From NCBI RefSeq assembly GCF_009754945.1, contig NZ_WPIN01000027.1, forward strand, positions 37,067-101,066: a stretch of 64,000 bases of DNA. Direction: 5' to 3'. This document shows positions 42,001-50,807 of the stretch, piece after piece (position 1 is the first letter of the stretch; the number at the start of each line of letters is the position of its first letter). Under the pieces are notes generated by a model. The model did no database searches, was not told the DNA's origin, and saw only the letters and a list, made by a program, of their open reading frames with translations. The position numbers and the translations under genes are program-made. This DNA comes from Spirosoma arboris. GTDB taxonomy: Bacteria; Bacteroidota; Bacteroidia; Cytophagales; Spirosomataceae.

Positions 42001-44149
42001 TGGCAAAAACGGCGTGCGGGTCAATAACATCCATATCGAGACGGGGCAACAATCGCTTGACATCAGTAATACCGAGCAATACGAAAATGCACCTATTCGG
42101 GTAACAGCTCATGCTATTGAACTGGCCAATATAGCGCGTCTGGCGGATCAGGATACGACACTAGCCAGTGGTCAATTGAACGGCACCATCATTGTGCGTG
42201 ATTATTTGAATACCACCAATAAGCTCTCCTTCATCGGGTCGATCTACGTTGATAGTTTGAAGGTGATGCAGAAACCTATTGGCAACCTTACGGCCCGACT
42301 TAGAAATGGAGACGATGGGCGTATTAATGTCAATACTACTCTTACCGGTCCTTATAACGACGTTACCGTTACAGGCTTTTATAATCCTGAAAACGCCAAA
42401 GAAGCCCTCGATCTGGCCATTAACCTGAAACGGTTGGATGCCCGAACCATCGAAGCTTTTAGTTTCGGTGAACTGCGCCAGGCAAAGGGACAACTTACGG
42501 GCGACTTTACAGTAGGGGGCGCTACGGATAGCCCCAAACTAGATGGTAAAGTCGATTTTGATTCAGTAGCCTTTAACATCAAACAGCTAAATTCCACGTA
42601 CCGTATTGATAAGTCGGCGTTGGCGTTTTCGAATCAAACCATTACGTTTAATGACTTCAAACTGCGGGATACGTTGAATCGTACGCTCACGACGAACGGT
42701 ACTGTTACATTGAAAAATCTGCCCAATGTCGCGTACAATCTACGCGTTCAGGCCGATCATTTCCAGGTACTTAATGCCAGTCGTAAAGACAATGATTATG
42801 CTTACGGACAGGCAGCAGTAAGCACCGATCTCCGAATTAAAGGCGAAGGTGCGAATGCATCCATCAACGGTACAGTACGGCTCGAAGATGACAGCAAAAT
42901 TTCGATGGTGCTACCCGATGAAGCAGCGAGTGCTGATGAAGCAAATGGCATTGTTACATTTATTAACCACAACGATTCGCTGGCACTGGTCAAGTATTTA
43001 TACAAGCCTAAAAAGGATACACTCGCCCCACGGCTGGCCTTCGAACAATTAAGTGCCTCAACTATTTCGGTCGATCTGGAAGCTGATGAAAAATCAGAAC
43101 TGACGATTGTTGTCGATGAACTGAACGGCGATTACCTGCGTGTACGCGGCAATGCCCGACTCAATGTAGGTGTCAATGCGGCTGGTGAGCTTACAGTACT
43201 GGGTCGCTATGAGGTGACGGAAGGCGAATACTCGCTGACCTATCAGGTACTAAAACGGCAGTTCCAGCTTCAAAAAGGGGGTTATATTAACTTTACAGGT
43301 GACCCACTCAAGGCCGACATTAACATGACGGCGGTCTATAAAGTCGCAGCTCCTCCCGGCGATTTGATTGGTAACGAGTCTACTAATCTTGGTGCTTCAG
43401 ACCTTAAACGGAAGCTGCCCTTTGAGGTCGATCTTACAATTAGTGATAATCTGGCTTCCCCAAAACTAAGCTTTGACATTCGCTTGCCTGAAGTAGAAAA
43501 TAATACCACCAGTCAGGACAGTCAACTTGGTTCAACGATCGCCGATAAGCTCAAAAGCCTCCGTCAAGACCCCGCTCAAATTAACAAACAAGTGTTTGCG
43601 CTATTAATTCTGAGTCGATTCTTACCCGAGAATTCGGCCGACTTCTTCTCGGGTTCGGATAATGGCGGGCTGAATACACAAGCAGAAAACATTGCCCGCA
43701 GCAGCGTAAGCAAACTCATTTCGGACCAATTGGGTCGATTAGCGTCTGGAGTTTTAAAAGGCTTCGATGTTGATTTCAACTTATTATCTCAGGCAGGTAG
43801 TGCGAATACGGGTGGCACCACCAACGGCTCCCGCACCGACCTTAACGTTGGGTTGTCGCGTAGTTTTCTGGCCGGACGTGTAACTGTTTCGGTTGGAAAA
43901 AATTTCGTTCTTGATAACTCGGCAAATGCTGCCGTGCCTAGCCAAAACCAGGTATTCGACAACGTGTCGGCCAACTATAACATTACTCGCGATGGTCGAT
44001 ATGTGCTGCGTGCCTACCGGCGCAACGATTATCAAGCGGTACTGGATGGCTATATTATCGAAACGGGAGTTGGGTTCATCATTTCGATGGATTTCAATAC
44101 ACTGGCCGAAATTTTCCGTCGGCCGTCGCCTAACCCCGCGCTGAATTAA
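39065..44149 (+). CDS. tamB: TamB-like translocation and assembly module protein
   Basis: A 1694-residue envelope protein starting at a GTG. One N-terminal membrane anchor (LIVRVLLGILALVLLLGGFV) is followed by AsmA/TamB-type repeats of amphipathic strands, which in this family build a long hydrophobic groove across the periplasm. The C-terminal 350 residues hold the DUF490/TamB domain, including LTVLGRYEVTEGEYSLTYQV, GDPLKADINMTAVYKV and LLILSRFLPENSADFF. It should help move phospholipids or barrel proteins to the outer membrane. Six bases separate it from the TamL gene, so the two are translationally linked. Confidence 0.94.
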   Translation: MTKLIVRVLLGILALVLLLGGFVVLVATTPWGQQFVTKQVNSYLAQKLQSPFHIGRIKYSIPDWIELEDVFFKTPKGDTLLNGGRMRIDLDMWGLLNNRVGLNQIELEHIKLNITRTLPDTAFNFQYILNAFITQPAGTPEPSDTVSTPMAINLTGIALRDVRIKYKDDVAGADVNAYLDSLKATFDKTDVAKSQYHLANVAANGLNVYTRLYEGLPTPPSAPSKPGDTLDLALGKWQLNHTKWDIRVETADFKTQGSADQLAMESDYLYLEGEKIGIKSLNLTNADIAAVLTKPTKKPAVTAPTATTASTAPGWQAKLTNVRFANNRVRFDDETAPRQKQGLDYGHLDLQNLGIDGKFLAYQDLGKRGQRISGQLRNGRFRAPTARAGDTFVLQQLDGNLLYTDTTTTLTKLYIQTPTTLLRDQVVLRYDSLGQLSNPRFAKRVNVRVNLRDSRLSVDDVLKLAPDLANTPPFAGNKGGIFKANAQAVGTLAALNLPRVELTMLSGTRVRASGKLTNVTDPDHLGVAMTVQEATTSLADINKLAPKGSIPSSIDLPKTLKLTGKINGQLNDLILDAKLATEWGTANFDGRLAGFVAGKNQTYKGTLNLNQFDAGKWLKQTGTIGKITGRATVDGRGIDVKTLTTNFDLAIQSADLNGYVYQNLDAKGRLSNGLVNLTGALKDPNANLAIDTKVGLKGDFPSVAGEVVIQELDLQKLKLYKDPLALKGKILLDMASTDPAKPVGTVSASDAVLSLNGKNYPIDSLYAKLAADGNTKNVVARLPGAQLKLNGQFDYAQLYDIIAGEISQYIALPSLAYKRIPPPHAFTMSLKAYQNPLFQAFVPALTRLDTVRFDAYLDNSRDTTLSATFRTGVVVYDTTTLQGSTFAIRGANNQLKVDGRIDGVLYNGITIRQTDLNGIAANNQFRFAIVNKDSINQDLHGLAGTLSIVDSSYRFKFAPNGLLTNYERWKTDTTGFAQYGKNGVRVNNIHIETGQQSLDISNTEQYENAPIRVTAHAIELANIARLADQDTTLASGQLNGTIIVRDYLNTTNKLSFIGSIYVDSLKVMQKPIGNLTARLRNGDDGRINVNTTLTGPYNDVTVTGFYNPENAKEALDLAINLKRLDARTIEAFSFGELRQAKGQLTGDFTVGGATDSPKLDGKVDFDSVAFNIKQLNSTYRIDKSALAFSNQTITFNDFKLRDTLNRTLTTNGTVTLKNLPNVAYNLRVQADHFQVLNASRKDNDYAYGQAAVSTDLRIKGEGANASINGTVRLEDDSKISMVLPDEAASADEANGIVTFINHNDSLALVKYLYKPKKDTLAPRLAFEQLSASTISVDLEADEKSELTIVVDELNGDYLRVRGNARLNVGVNAAGELTVLGRYEVTEGEYSLTYQVLKRQFQLQKGGYINFTGDPLKADINMTAVYKVAAPPGDLIGNESTNLGASDLKRKLPFEVDLTISDNLASPKLSFDIRLPEVENNTTSQDSQLGSTIADKLKSLRQDPAQINKQVFALLILSRFLPENSADFFSGSDNGGLNTQAENIARSSVSKLISDQLGRLASGVLKGFDVDFNLLSQAGSANTGGTTNGSRTDLNVGLSRSFLAGRVTVSVGKNFVLDNSANAAVPSQNQVFDNVSANYNITRDGRYVLRAYRRNDYQAVLDGYIIETGVGFIISMDFNTLAEIFRRPSPNPALN

Positions 44150-44155
44150 TTCGTT

Positions 44156-46576
44156 ATGAAGTACGTATCGCTGATAAAATCTTTTTTTGAGAGACTGTTT
44201 TTCGCCTTGCGTATACAGGTAAAAAACAGTCGATATATCTCTTCCCTAGTTCCCTACGCTCTATGCTTTCTGCTAAGTGCCTGTAATATAGCCAAGCATT
44301 TACCATCGAATGATCGGCTGTATATGGGCACCGATATTAACATCCATGCCGACTCAACCGTTTCTGCCACTGAGCAAAGTGGCCTGAAAGATCAGTTAAC
44401 AGCGCTGGCCCGTCCTCGTCCCAATAAGCAACTATTTGGCTATCCCTATAAAGTCGGCTTATACTATTTGTTCGGAGAGCCCAAAAAACCGAAAGGATTC
44501 CGATCCTGGTTTCGGAAGAAATTTGGGCAGGAGCCTGTTCTGGCTAGTGCCAAAGCGATTTCGTCAAATATTCCCATTTTCAAGGCCACCTTACAAAATC
44601 AGGGTTATTTCGGCTCGGATGCGACAGGGAAACTTACCGAAGATGGGTACAAAGCAAGGGGCGTTTATGAGGTTAATGTGAAGCAACGTTTTTTGATCGA
44701 CTCAGCAGGTTTTCTGGTCGATTCCACACCTGTTCGCAAAGCCTTGCTGGCATCAGCCCGACGAACCGTTATCAAAAAAGGTGATCCGTATGTATTCGAC
44801 AATATTAAGCTAGAGCGCGAACGCATTAGCCAGTCGATCAAACAGCGTGGTTTCTATTATTTCTTACCTGATTACATCGCTGTAATAGCCGACAATGATA
44901 CAGCAAGGCATCGGACAAAACTGTATTTTGCTATCAAGCCCGATATCCCCGAAGCAGCTAGCGTGCCGTATTACATTCGTGACATCTTTATCTATTCAAA
45001 TTATAACCTCTCTACAGCCCGAAACGATACGAATAGACGTCAGGCTTATACAACAGAAGAGCAATTCCAGGTTATCGACTCCACCCACCGGTTCGATCAG
45101 AAATTGTTTCGCGATGTTGTAACGGTGAAGCCAGGAGCACGTTACAACAGCCGCATGCAGGATCTTACGCTCTCGCGGTTCATTAATGTAGGTGCCTTTA
45201 AATTTGTTCGGAATCGGTTCGATCCTGATCAACAGGGAGATACGGCAGTGCTGGATGTCCATTATTACCTGACTCCTTATCCTGCGAAATCGGTTCGGGC
45301 AGAGTTAGATGGTACGTCGCGTTCGAATAACTTCAACGGTACGCAGGTAATCCTGAGCTGGAGAAACCGGAATGCGCTTCATCGAGCCGAATTATTAACT
45401 ATTAATGCAAACGCCGGGATTGAATTTCAGGTTGGTGACGCTGGCCAGGGAGTAACTAATTATCGCTTCGGCACCGATGCAACCCTAAGTTTCCCACGAT
45501 TGGTAGCCCCTTTCCGGTTCCGGTATGATCAGCGGCAGGCTCTACCCAAAACAAATGCGACGATTGGTTATCAAACAATCCTTCGAGGGGGTTTATATCG
45601 GATTAACTCAGCTCAAACAACATTTGGGTATGCCTGGAGACAAAATCAGCAGATTGAGCACGTTTTCCAGCCATTCAATATCAACTACGTTTATGTGCCA
45701 TTAAGTGATGTTTCCCAACGCGTTTATGACATCATTCAGGATACGCTCACCGCACCGATTGTTAAATCGCAGTATATCAATACGGTTTTTCGGTCAGATC
45801 AGCTTATTCTAAGCTCTTTATATACGTTTAACTTCAATTCCCCCATTCGTTCCCTTTCACCTACCAGTTATCGCATAAGCGCTAATGCAGAAGTGGCTGG
45901 CAATCTGGCAAGTCTTTTCTTTCGGAAGCCGTTAGAAAACGATCCTCGAAATGGGATTTTTGGCGTTCCATACGCTCAATACCTTCGACTTGATATCGAT
46001 GGTCGATTGTATCGTAAACTAACCCAGAAAATAACCTGGGCGAACCGCGTGTTTGCTGGCGTAGGGATCACCTACGGTAATTCAAAAGGCAGATCGCTGC
46101 CGTTTACCAAACAGTACTTTGTTGGGGGTAGCAACAGTATTCGGGCGTTCCGACCAAGAGCAATTGGGCCGGGTCTGTTTACACGCGATACGTTGAAGAA
46201 TGTCCCCATATTTCAGGACGGAGGGGGTGATGTTAAACTGGAAGCCAATACCGAACTACGGATCAAGTTTAACAAGTATCTTGAGGGAGCTATTTTTGCC
46301 GATGCCGGAAACGTCTGGTCCTATTCGGACGTAGACACATTCGGACCAGAAGCGAAGTTTCCGAAACGGTTTTATGAACAGATTGCGATTGGTACGGGCG
46401 TTGGTGTCCGGATTGATTTATCCTTCTTTCTGGTTCGTCTTGATATAGCCACTCCCCTACGCAAACCCTACCAAACAGATGGCAGCGAGTGGGTCATCGA
46501 TAAGATGGCTTTCGACAGTACAGACTGGCGTAAACAAAATCTGATATTTAACATCGCAGTAGGTTATCCGTTTTAA
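44156..46576 (+). CDS. tamL: TamL-like lipoprotein of the BamA/TamA barrel family
   Basis: An 806-residue outer-membrane barrel. After a basic N-terminus there is a lipobox (YALCFLLSACNIAKHLP), the feature that marks Bacteroidota TamL against TamA. POTRA-like domains occupy about 55-430, and the 16-strand barrel ends with a C-terminal Phe (LIFNIAVGYPF). The barrel contains KQYFVGGSNSIRAFRPRAIG, the conserved VRGF-like motif of Omp85 proteins, here IRAF. Adjacent to tamB, it should form the outer-membrane end of a TAM complex. A 16-bp inverted repeat follows at 46585-46633. Confidence 0.93.
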   Translation: MKYVSLIKSFFERLFFALRIQVKNSRYISSLVPYALCFLLSACNIAKHLPSNDRLYMGTDINIHADSTVSATEQSGLKDQLTALARPRPNKQLFGYPYKVGLYYLFGEPKKPKGFRSWFRKKFGQEPVLASAKAISSNIPIFKATLQNQGYFGSDATGKLTEDGYKARGVYEVNVKQRFLIDSAGFLVDSTPVRKALLASARRTVIKKGDPYVFDNIKLERERISQSIKQRGFYYFLPDYIAVIADNDTARHRTKLYFAIKPDIPEAASVPYYIRDIFIYSNYNLSTARNDTNRRQAYTTEEQFQVIDSTHRFDQKLFRDVVTVKPGARYNSRMQDLTLSRFINVGAFKFVRNRFDPDQQGDTAVLDVHYYLTPYPAKSVRAELDGTSRSNNFNGTQVILSWRNRNALHRAELLTINANAGIEFQVGDAGQGVTNYRFGTDATLSFPRLVAPFRFRYDQRQALPKTNATIGYQTILRGGLYRINSAQTTFGYAWRQNQQIEHVFQPFNINYVYVPLSDVSQRVYDIIQDTLTAPIVKSQYINTVFRSDQLILSSLYTFNFNSPIRSLSPTSYRISANAEVAGNLASLFFRKPLENDPRNGIFGVPYAQYLRLDIDGRLYRKLTQKITWANRVFAGVGITYGNSKGRSLPFTKQYFVGGSNSIRAFRPRAIGPGLFTRDTLKNVPIFQDGGGDVKLEANTELRIKFNKYLEGAIFADAGNVWSYSDVDTFGPEAKFPKRFYEQIAIGTGVGVRIDLSFFLVRLDIATPLRKPYQTDGSEWVIDKMAFDSTDWRKQNLIFNIAVGYPF

Positions 46577-46584
46577 TTTGTTTT

Positions 46585-46633
46585 AAGTTCAATGTTCCAG
46601 GTTATACCTCTGGCATTCTGGAACATTGAACTT
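46585..46633. repeat. 16-bp perfect inverted repeat between convergent genes
   Basis: Arms 46585-46600 and 46618-46633 are exact complements. GTTCCAGGTT-type words recur just after the right arm. It separates tamL from the convergent tesA gene and may work as a terminator for both, though T runs are weak. Confidence 0.85.
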
Positions 46634-46645
46634 GAAACCTGGAAC

Positions 46646-47359
46646 TTATTTCAATACTGGCTTAAGCACTTCCCACACTGTATTCGCTACGATTTTATGT
46701 CCGGCAGGCGTCGGGTGAATACCATCAGGCTGATTCAGCTTTGGAATACCGCCAACACCTTCGAGCAGAAATGGAATTAGAATTAGCTTGTTCTTATCTG
46801 CCAATTCTTTAAACAATCCGCGAAATTCTTTGGTATACGAAGTTCCCATGTTGGGCGGAATCTGCATACCCGCCAACACAATGGTAGCCTGCGGGCTTTT
46901 CTGCCGAACGGTATCGATGATAGCCTGCAAATTTTGGCGCGTGGCCGTTAATGGAAGCCCTCGAAGTCCATCGTTACCTCCTAGCTCAAGCACGAATACA
47001 GCAACGGGTTGGCGCACCACCCAGCTAATCCGGCTTTTCCCTCCGGCTGTCGTTTCGCCACTCAATCCAGCATTCACAACCGTGTAGTTTAGCCCGGCAG
47101 AGTCGATCTTCTGACCAACCAAGGCAGGGAATGCCTGCGACGGTTCAACGCCATAGCCCGCAGTTAGACTATTGCCATAAAACAGCACGATTTTCTTTTT
47201 GGCCGCAGTGGCTGGTTTCGACTCGGCTTGGGATGCCGGAGCATTCGTATTGGTTGAACTCGTTTTCGTATCAGATAATCCACAGCCCCAGACCGTTAGG
47301 AGTATCAATAGGCCGCTTATCACAGAATAAGCTGTTTGTCGATTCAGGCAGAACTTCAT
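46646..47359 (-). CDS. tesA: SGNH/GDSL arylesterase, TesA-like
   Basis: A 237-residue exported lipoprotein esterase; the ATG at 47359 gives MKFCLNRQTAYSVISGLLIL with a Cys lipobox at VWGC. The SGNH blocks are visible: block I LFYGNSLTAGYG (nucleophile Ser), block II NAGLSGETTAGG (Gly), block III LELGGNDGLRGLP (Asn) and block V PDGIHPTPAGHK (Asp, His). It should hydrolyse acyl or aryl esters in the periplasm. It is divergent from ybbA-ybbP, the same neighbourhood as in Escherichia coli, which supports the TesA name. Confidence 0.93.
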   Translation of the reverse strand: MKFCLNRQTAYSVISGLLILLTVWGCGLSDTKTSSTNTNAPASQAESKPATAAKKKIVLFYGNSLTAGYGVEPSQAFPALVGQKIDSAGLNYTVVNAGLSGETTAGGKSRISWVVRQPVAVFVLELGGNDGLRGLPLTATRQNLQAIIDTVRQKSPQATIVLAGMQIPPNMGTSYTKEFRGLFKELADKNKLILIPFLLEGVGGIPKLNQPDGIHPTPAGHKIVANTVWEVLKPVLK

Positions 47360-47381
47360 AAAGAATACATCGGTTAATGAA

Positions 47382-47462
47382 TTTAAACGCAAAGAGCGCT
47401 AAGACATACGCAAAGTACGCTAAGAATATTTTGCGAACCTTGCACCTTTCTTTGCGTTTAAA
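47382..47462. repeat. Inverted repeat with ACGCAAAG words between tesA and ybbA
   Basis: TTTAAACGCAAAG at 47382-47394 pairs exactly with 47450-47462. Inside the left half ACGCAAAG/GCGCTAAG words repeat every 8-9 bases. It spans the divergent tesA-ybbA promoter region. Confidence 0.8.
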
Positions 47463-47473
47463 ACGATTTTTCC

Positions 47474-48175
47474 ATGAGTATTCTGCGCGTCGAAAATCTT
47501 ACCAAAACCTATTCAAGCGGAGGCCGTGACTTGACCGTACTCCATAGCGTAAACTTCACTCTTGAACCGGGTGATACCTTCTCGATTGTTGGTCCGTCGG
47601 GCAGTGGCAAAACGACCTTGCTCGGTTTGTGCGCTGGTCTGGACCGGGCTTCGTCGGGCAGTGTTTATTTAAATGATATCCGCCTGGATACACTCAATGA
47701 AGACCAGCGAGCCGCCATTCGTAACCAGTACGTCGGTTTCATTTTCCAGAACTTCCAGCTTTTACCCACACTCACTGCACTCGAAAACGTAATGGTACCG
47801 CTGGAACTACGGGGGGAAAAAGGAGCAGCTAAAACAGCGCAGGCGCTTCTCGACCGAGTCGGCTTAGGGCAACGTGGACATCATTATCCAACTCAGCTAT
47901 CGGGAGGAGAACAACAGCGGGTATCGCTGGCGCGCGCTTTTGCCAACCGCCCTAAACTACTCTTTGCCGATGAGCCAACCGGTAACCTCGACGCCGATAC
48001 CAGCGCCACCGTTGTCGATCTACTTTTTGAACTCAACCGCGAGGCCGGCACAACGCTCGTTCTCGTCACGCACGATATGGAATTAGCCGCCCGCACGCAA
48101 CGCATCATTCGCATCAAGGGAGGTACGGTAATATTGGATACTAAAGAGCGAGAGAGCGAGAGAGTGCAAGAGTGA
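47474..48175 (+). CDS. ybbA: ABC transporter ATP-binding protein, YbbA/LolD-like
   Basis: A 233-residue ATPase. Walker A is GPSGSGKTT, followed by FQNFQLLPTLTALENVMVPL, signature LSGGEQQRVSLARAF, Walker B LLFADEPTGNLD and the switch His in VTHDMELAART; this matches the MacB/LolD/YbbA group that works with FtsX-like permeases. The permease gene follows immediately. The last ten or so residues (ERESERVQE) are encoded by a four-copy 8-base tandem repeat at 48143-48174 and have no family counterpart, so the true C-terminus of the domain is near KGGTVILDT. Confidence 0.94.
   Translation: MSILRVENLTKTYSSGGRDLTVLHSVNFTLEPGDTFSIVGPSGSGKTTLLGLCAGLDRASSGSVYLNDIRLDTLNEDQRAAIRNQYVGFIFQNFQLLPTLTALENVMVPLELRGEKGAAKTAQALLDRVGLGQRGHHYPTQLSGGEQQRVSLARAFANRPKLLFADEPTGNLDADTSATVVDLLFELNREAGTTLVLVTHDMELAARTQRIIRIKGGTVILDTKERESERVQE
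48143..48174 (+). repeat. Four 8-base tandem words at the end of ybbA
   Basis: AAAGAGCG, AGAGAGCG, AGAGAGTG and CAAGAGTG follow in register. They encode the ybbA tail and run into its TGA. A loosely complementary stretch (CACTCATTCACTC) lies at about 48196-48208. Confidence 0.85.
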
Positions 48176-48240
48176 TTGCACACAAGTCCGCCCTTTCACT
48201 CATTCACTCCGCTTCGGCGGTCCGATTTCGATCTTTAAAT

Positions 48241-50760
48241 ATGTATTGGCTCTTCCGTATGGCCTGGCGCGACAGTCGCCGGAGCCGCCAACGATTACTC
48301 TTATTTATGTCGGCCATTGTGCTGGGTATTGCGGCTTTGGTCGCTATAAATTCCTTTGGGGATAACCTTGCTCAAAGTATAGACGATCAGGCCCGCGAGC
48401 TCCTTGGGGCGGATCTTACGGTTTCCTGGTCACGTGCGCCTTCGCCTAAAACGCAACAGTTACTTAAAACAACGGGTCGAGATCGGGCGTATGAAGTTTC
48501 CTTTGCGTCGCTGGTATCCATACCCAAAACTGGGGGAGTCCGATTAGCACAGGTGAAAGGATTGCAGGGTAATTTCCCCTATTACGGAACTTGGGAAGTA
48601 CAGCCTACATCCGCCATTCAAACGTTCCGACAGGCTGCTGATCGCGTGGCCTTAGTTGATGATGGACTTTTGGTGCAACTGGGCGCTCAGGTTGGCGATT
48701 CGGTTAAAGTAGGCAATCTGTCATTTTTGATTGCCGGCCGCGTTACTAAAACACCTGGACAAGCCGCCATTGCTGCGACCGTTGCACCTACAGTCTTTGT
48801 GCCCAATCAGTTTCTGGCTAATACGGGTCTATTGCAACGGGGTAGTCGCGTCGCTTATAAATACTATTACCAGTTTGCGCCTGGCACAGATATTGAGAAA
48901 TTCGTGAAAACGGTTTCGGCCCGACTAGATAAGGAAGGCGTAAATTACGACACCGTCGATGGGCGTAAAAAACAAACTGGCCGTTCCTTTGCCGATCTCA
49001 CCAAATATTTAAGCCTTGTTGCGTTTGTAGCTTTATTGCTCGGCTGCGTAGGGGTCGCCAGTGCGGTTCAATTATACGTAAAAGAGAAAGTAACGTCGGT
49101 CGCTATTCTGCGAACACTTGGTGCCAGTGGACGGCAGGCATTTCTGATTTATCTGCTTCAAACGGCATTAATGGGCCTGATTGGTGCAACAATTGGTGCA
49201 TTGGTTGGCTCAGTCGTGCAATTGGTATTACCACGAGTATTTGGCAATTTCCTACCGATTACGGTCGAAACAGCTTTGTCGGGACCGGCGATTTTGGGCG
49301 GCATTGGTACGGGATTGCTAATCTCTATACTATTTTCCCTTCTACCATTATTGGCTATTCGGAATGTTTCACCCTTGCGAACGTTGCGAACATCGTACGA
49401 AGATGACTTGAGTGGCCGGGACCCGCTACGGTGGTTAGTCTATTTGCTCGTCCTCGGTTTCATTGTCGGATTTGCCTATCTACAGACAAAAAACCTGATG
49501 CTAGCCATCGGCTTTACAGCTGGTTTAACCGTGGCGTTCGGTATTCTAACGGCTCTTGGATTAGGATTGATCTGGCTCGTTCGTCGCTTTTTCCCGACAT
49601 CATGGAGTTATGTTTGGCGGCAGAGTTTAGCCAATCTTTATCGACCCAATAACCAGACCCTTATCCTCGTAACATCCATTGGTTTGGGCGCTTTCCTGAT
49701 TGCAACGCTCTATCTTACACAGGGTTTGCTGCTCGGTCGGGTAGAATTATCGGGTAGTGGCAAGCAGCCCAATATGGTGCTGTTCGACATTCAAAATGAG
49801 CAAATTGCGGGCGTGCGAGCATTAGTGACTGGTCAGAAACTACCTATTTTACAGGAAGCGCCCATTGTTACGATGCGCCTGTCAGACATTAATGGAAAAA
49901 CCAATGAATCCATTCGAAAAGATACATCGGCCAGACCCCCGAAGTGGGCGTTCACCCGCGAATACCGTGTCACCTACCGCGACTCGTTGATATCGTCAGA
50001 GAAACTGATAGCTGGCAAAGCGCCTTATCAGGAAAACGGCAATGCGTATGTATCTATTGATAAAGACTTCTTCGACCGAATGCACCTTAAACTCGGCGAC
50101 ACCTTAAATTTCAACGTACAGGGGGCCCCGATTCAAACCATCGTAGGCGGTACGCGGGAAGTTGAATGGAATCGGGTACAGACCAATTTTCTGGTTGTCT
50201 TCCCGTCAGGTGTTCTGGAACAGGCTCCGCAGTTTCATGTACTAATGACACGGGTACCCGATAATAAAACATCAGCTGTACTTCAGCGCGGATTAGTCAG
50301 TCGCTTCCCGAACGTGTCAGCCATTGACCTTGGCCTGATTTTGAAAACAGTCGATGAAATTCTGGCACAAATCTCGTTCGTGATTCAGTTTATGGCTCTG
50401 TTCAGCATTCTAACAGGCCTATTAGTACTGGCCAGCTCGGTGGTTATCAGCAAATACCAGCGTCTGCGCGAAAGTGTATTGCTTCGGACGTTGGGTGCCA
50501 GCCGGGAGCAAATTTTAAGCATCACCGTTGTGGAATATGGCTTGCTAGGATTACTCTCAGCCCTGTCGGGAATTTTATTATCGATCGTGGGTACATGGGC
50601 ATTAGCTCGATTTGTATTTGAAGTTCCCTATCGACCCGATGGTATACCCTTACTTATCGTTACGATTGTGGTAACCGTTCTTACCGTTCTCATTGGTGTC
50701 TTCAACAGTCGCGACGTACTAACAAGACCGCCATTGGACGTGTTGCGGGCAGAGGCATAA
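48241..50760 (+). CDS. ybbP: ABC transporter permease, YbbP-like (FtsX family)
   Basis: An 839-residue permease. The ATG at 48241 gives MYWLFRMAWRDSRRSRQRLL, an N-terminus typical for YbbP. One helix, a periplasmic MacB-PCD-like domain (about 50-240), then two FtsX-type helical bundles: YLSLVAFVALLLGCVGVASA with VTSVAILRTLGASGRQAFLI, and FMALFSILTGLLVLASSVVI with LRESVLLRTLGASREQILSI. With YbbA it should form a MacB-like transporter that does work in the envelope. It is 65 bp behind ybbA. Substrate unknown; the pairing with TesA suggests lipid or ester-linked cargo. Confidence 0.93.
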   Translation: MYWLFRMAWRDSRRSRQRLLLFMSAIVLGIAALVAINSFGDNLAQSIDDQARELLGADLTVSWSRAPSPKTQQLLKTTGRDRAYEVSFASLVSIPKTGGVRLAQVKGLQGNFPYYGTWEVQPTSAIQTFRQAADRVALVDDGLLVQLGAQVGDSVKVGNLSFLIAGRVTKTPGQAAIAATVAPTVFVPNQFLANTGLLQRGSRVAYKYYYQFAPGTDIEKFVKTVSARLDKEGVNYDTVDGRKKQTGRSFADLTKYLSLVAFVALLLGCVGVASAVQLYVKEKVTSVAILRTLGASGRQAFLIYLLQTALMGLIGATIGALVGSVVQLVLPRVFGNFLPITVETALSGPAILGGIGTGLLISILFSLLPLLAIRNVSPLRTLRTSYEDDLSGRDPLRWLVYLLVLGFIVGFAYLQTKNLMLAIGFTAGLTVAFGILTALGLGLIWLVRRFFPTSWSYVWRQSLANLYRPNNQTLILVTSIGLGAFLIATLYLTQGLLLGRVELSGSGKQPNMVLFDIQNEQIAGVRALVTGQKLPILQEAPIVTMRLSDINGKTNESIRKDTSARPPKWAFTREYRVTYRDSLISSEKLIAGKAPYQENGNAYVSIDKDFFDRMHLKLGDTLNFNVQGAPIQTIVGGTREVEWNRVQTNFLVVFPSGVLEQAPQFHVLMTRVPDNKTSAVLQRGLVSRFPNVSAIDLGLILKTVDEILAQISFVIQFMALFSILTGLLVLASSVVISKYQRLRESVLLRTLGASREQILSITVVEYGLLGLLSALSGILLSIVGTWALARFVFEVPYRPDGIPLLIVTIVVTVLTVLIGVFNSRDVLTRPPLDVLRAEA

Positions 50761-50807
50761 ACACTGGCATTAGGGGCACATAAGCACGAACACGTTTACT
50801 GGTACCT

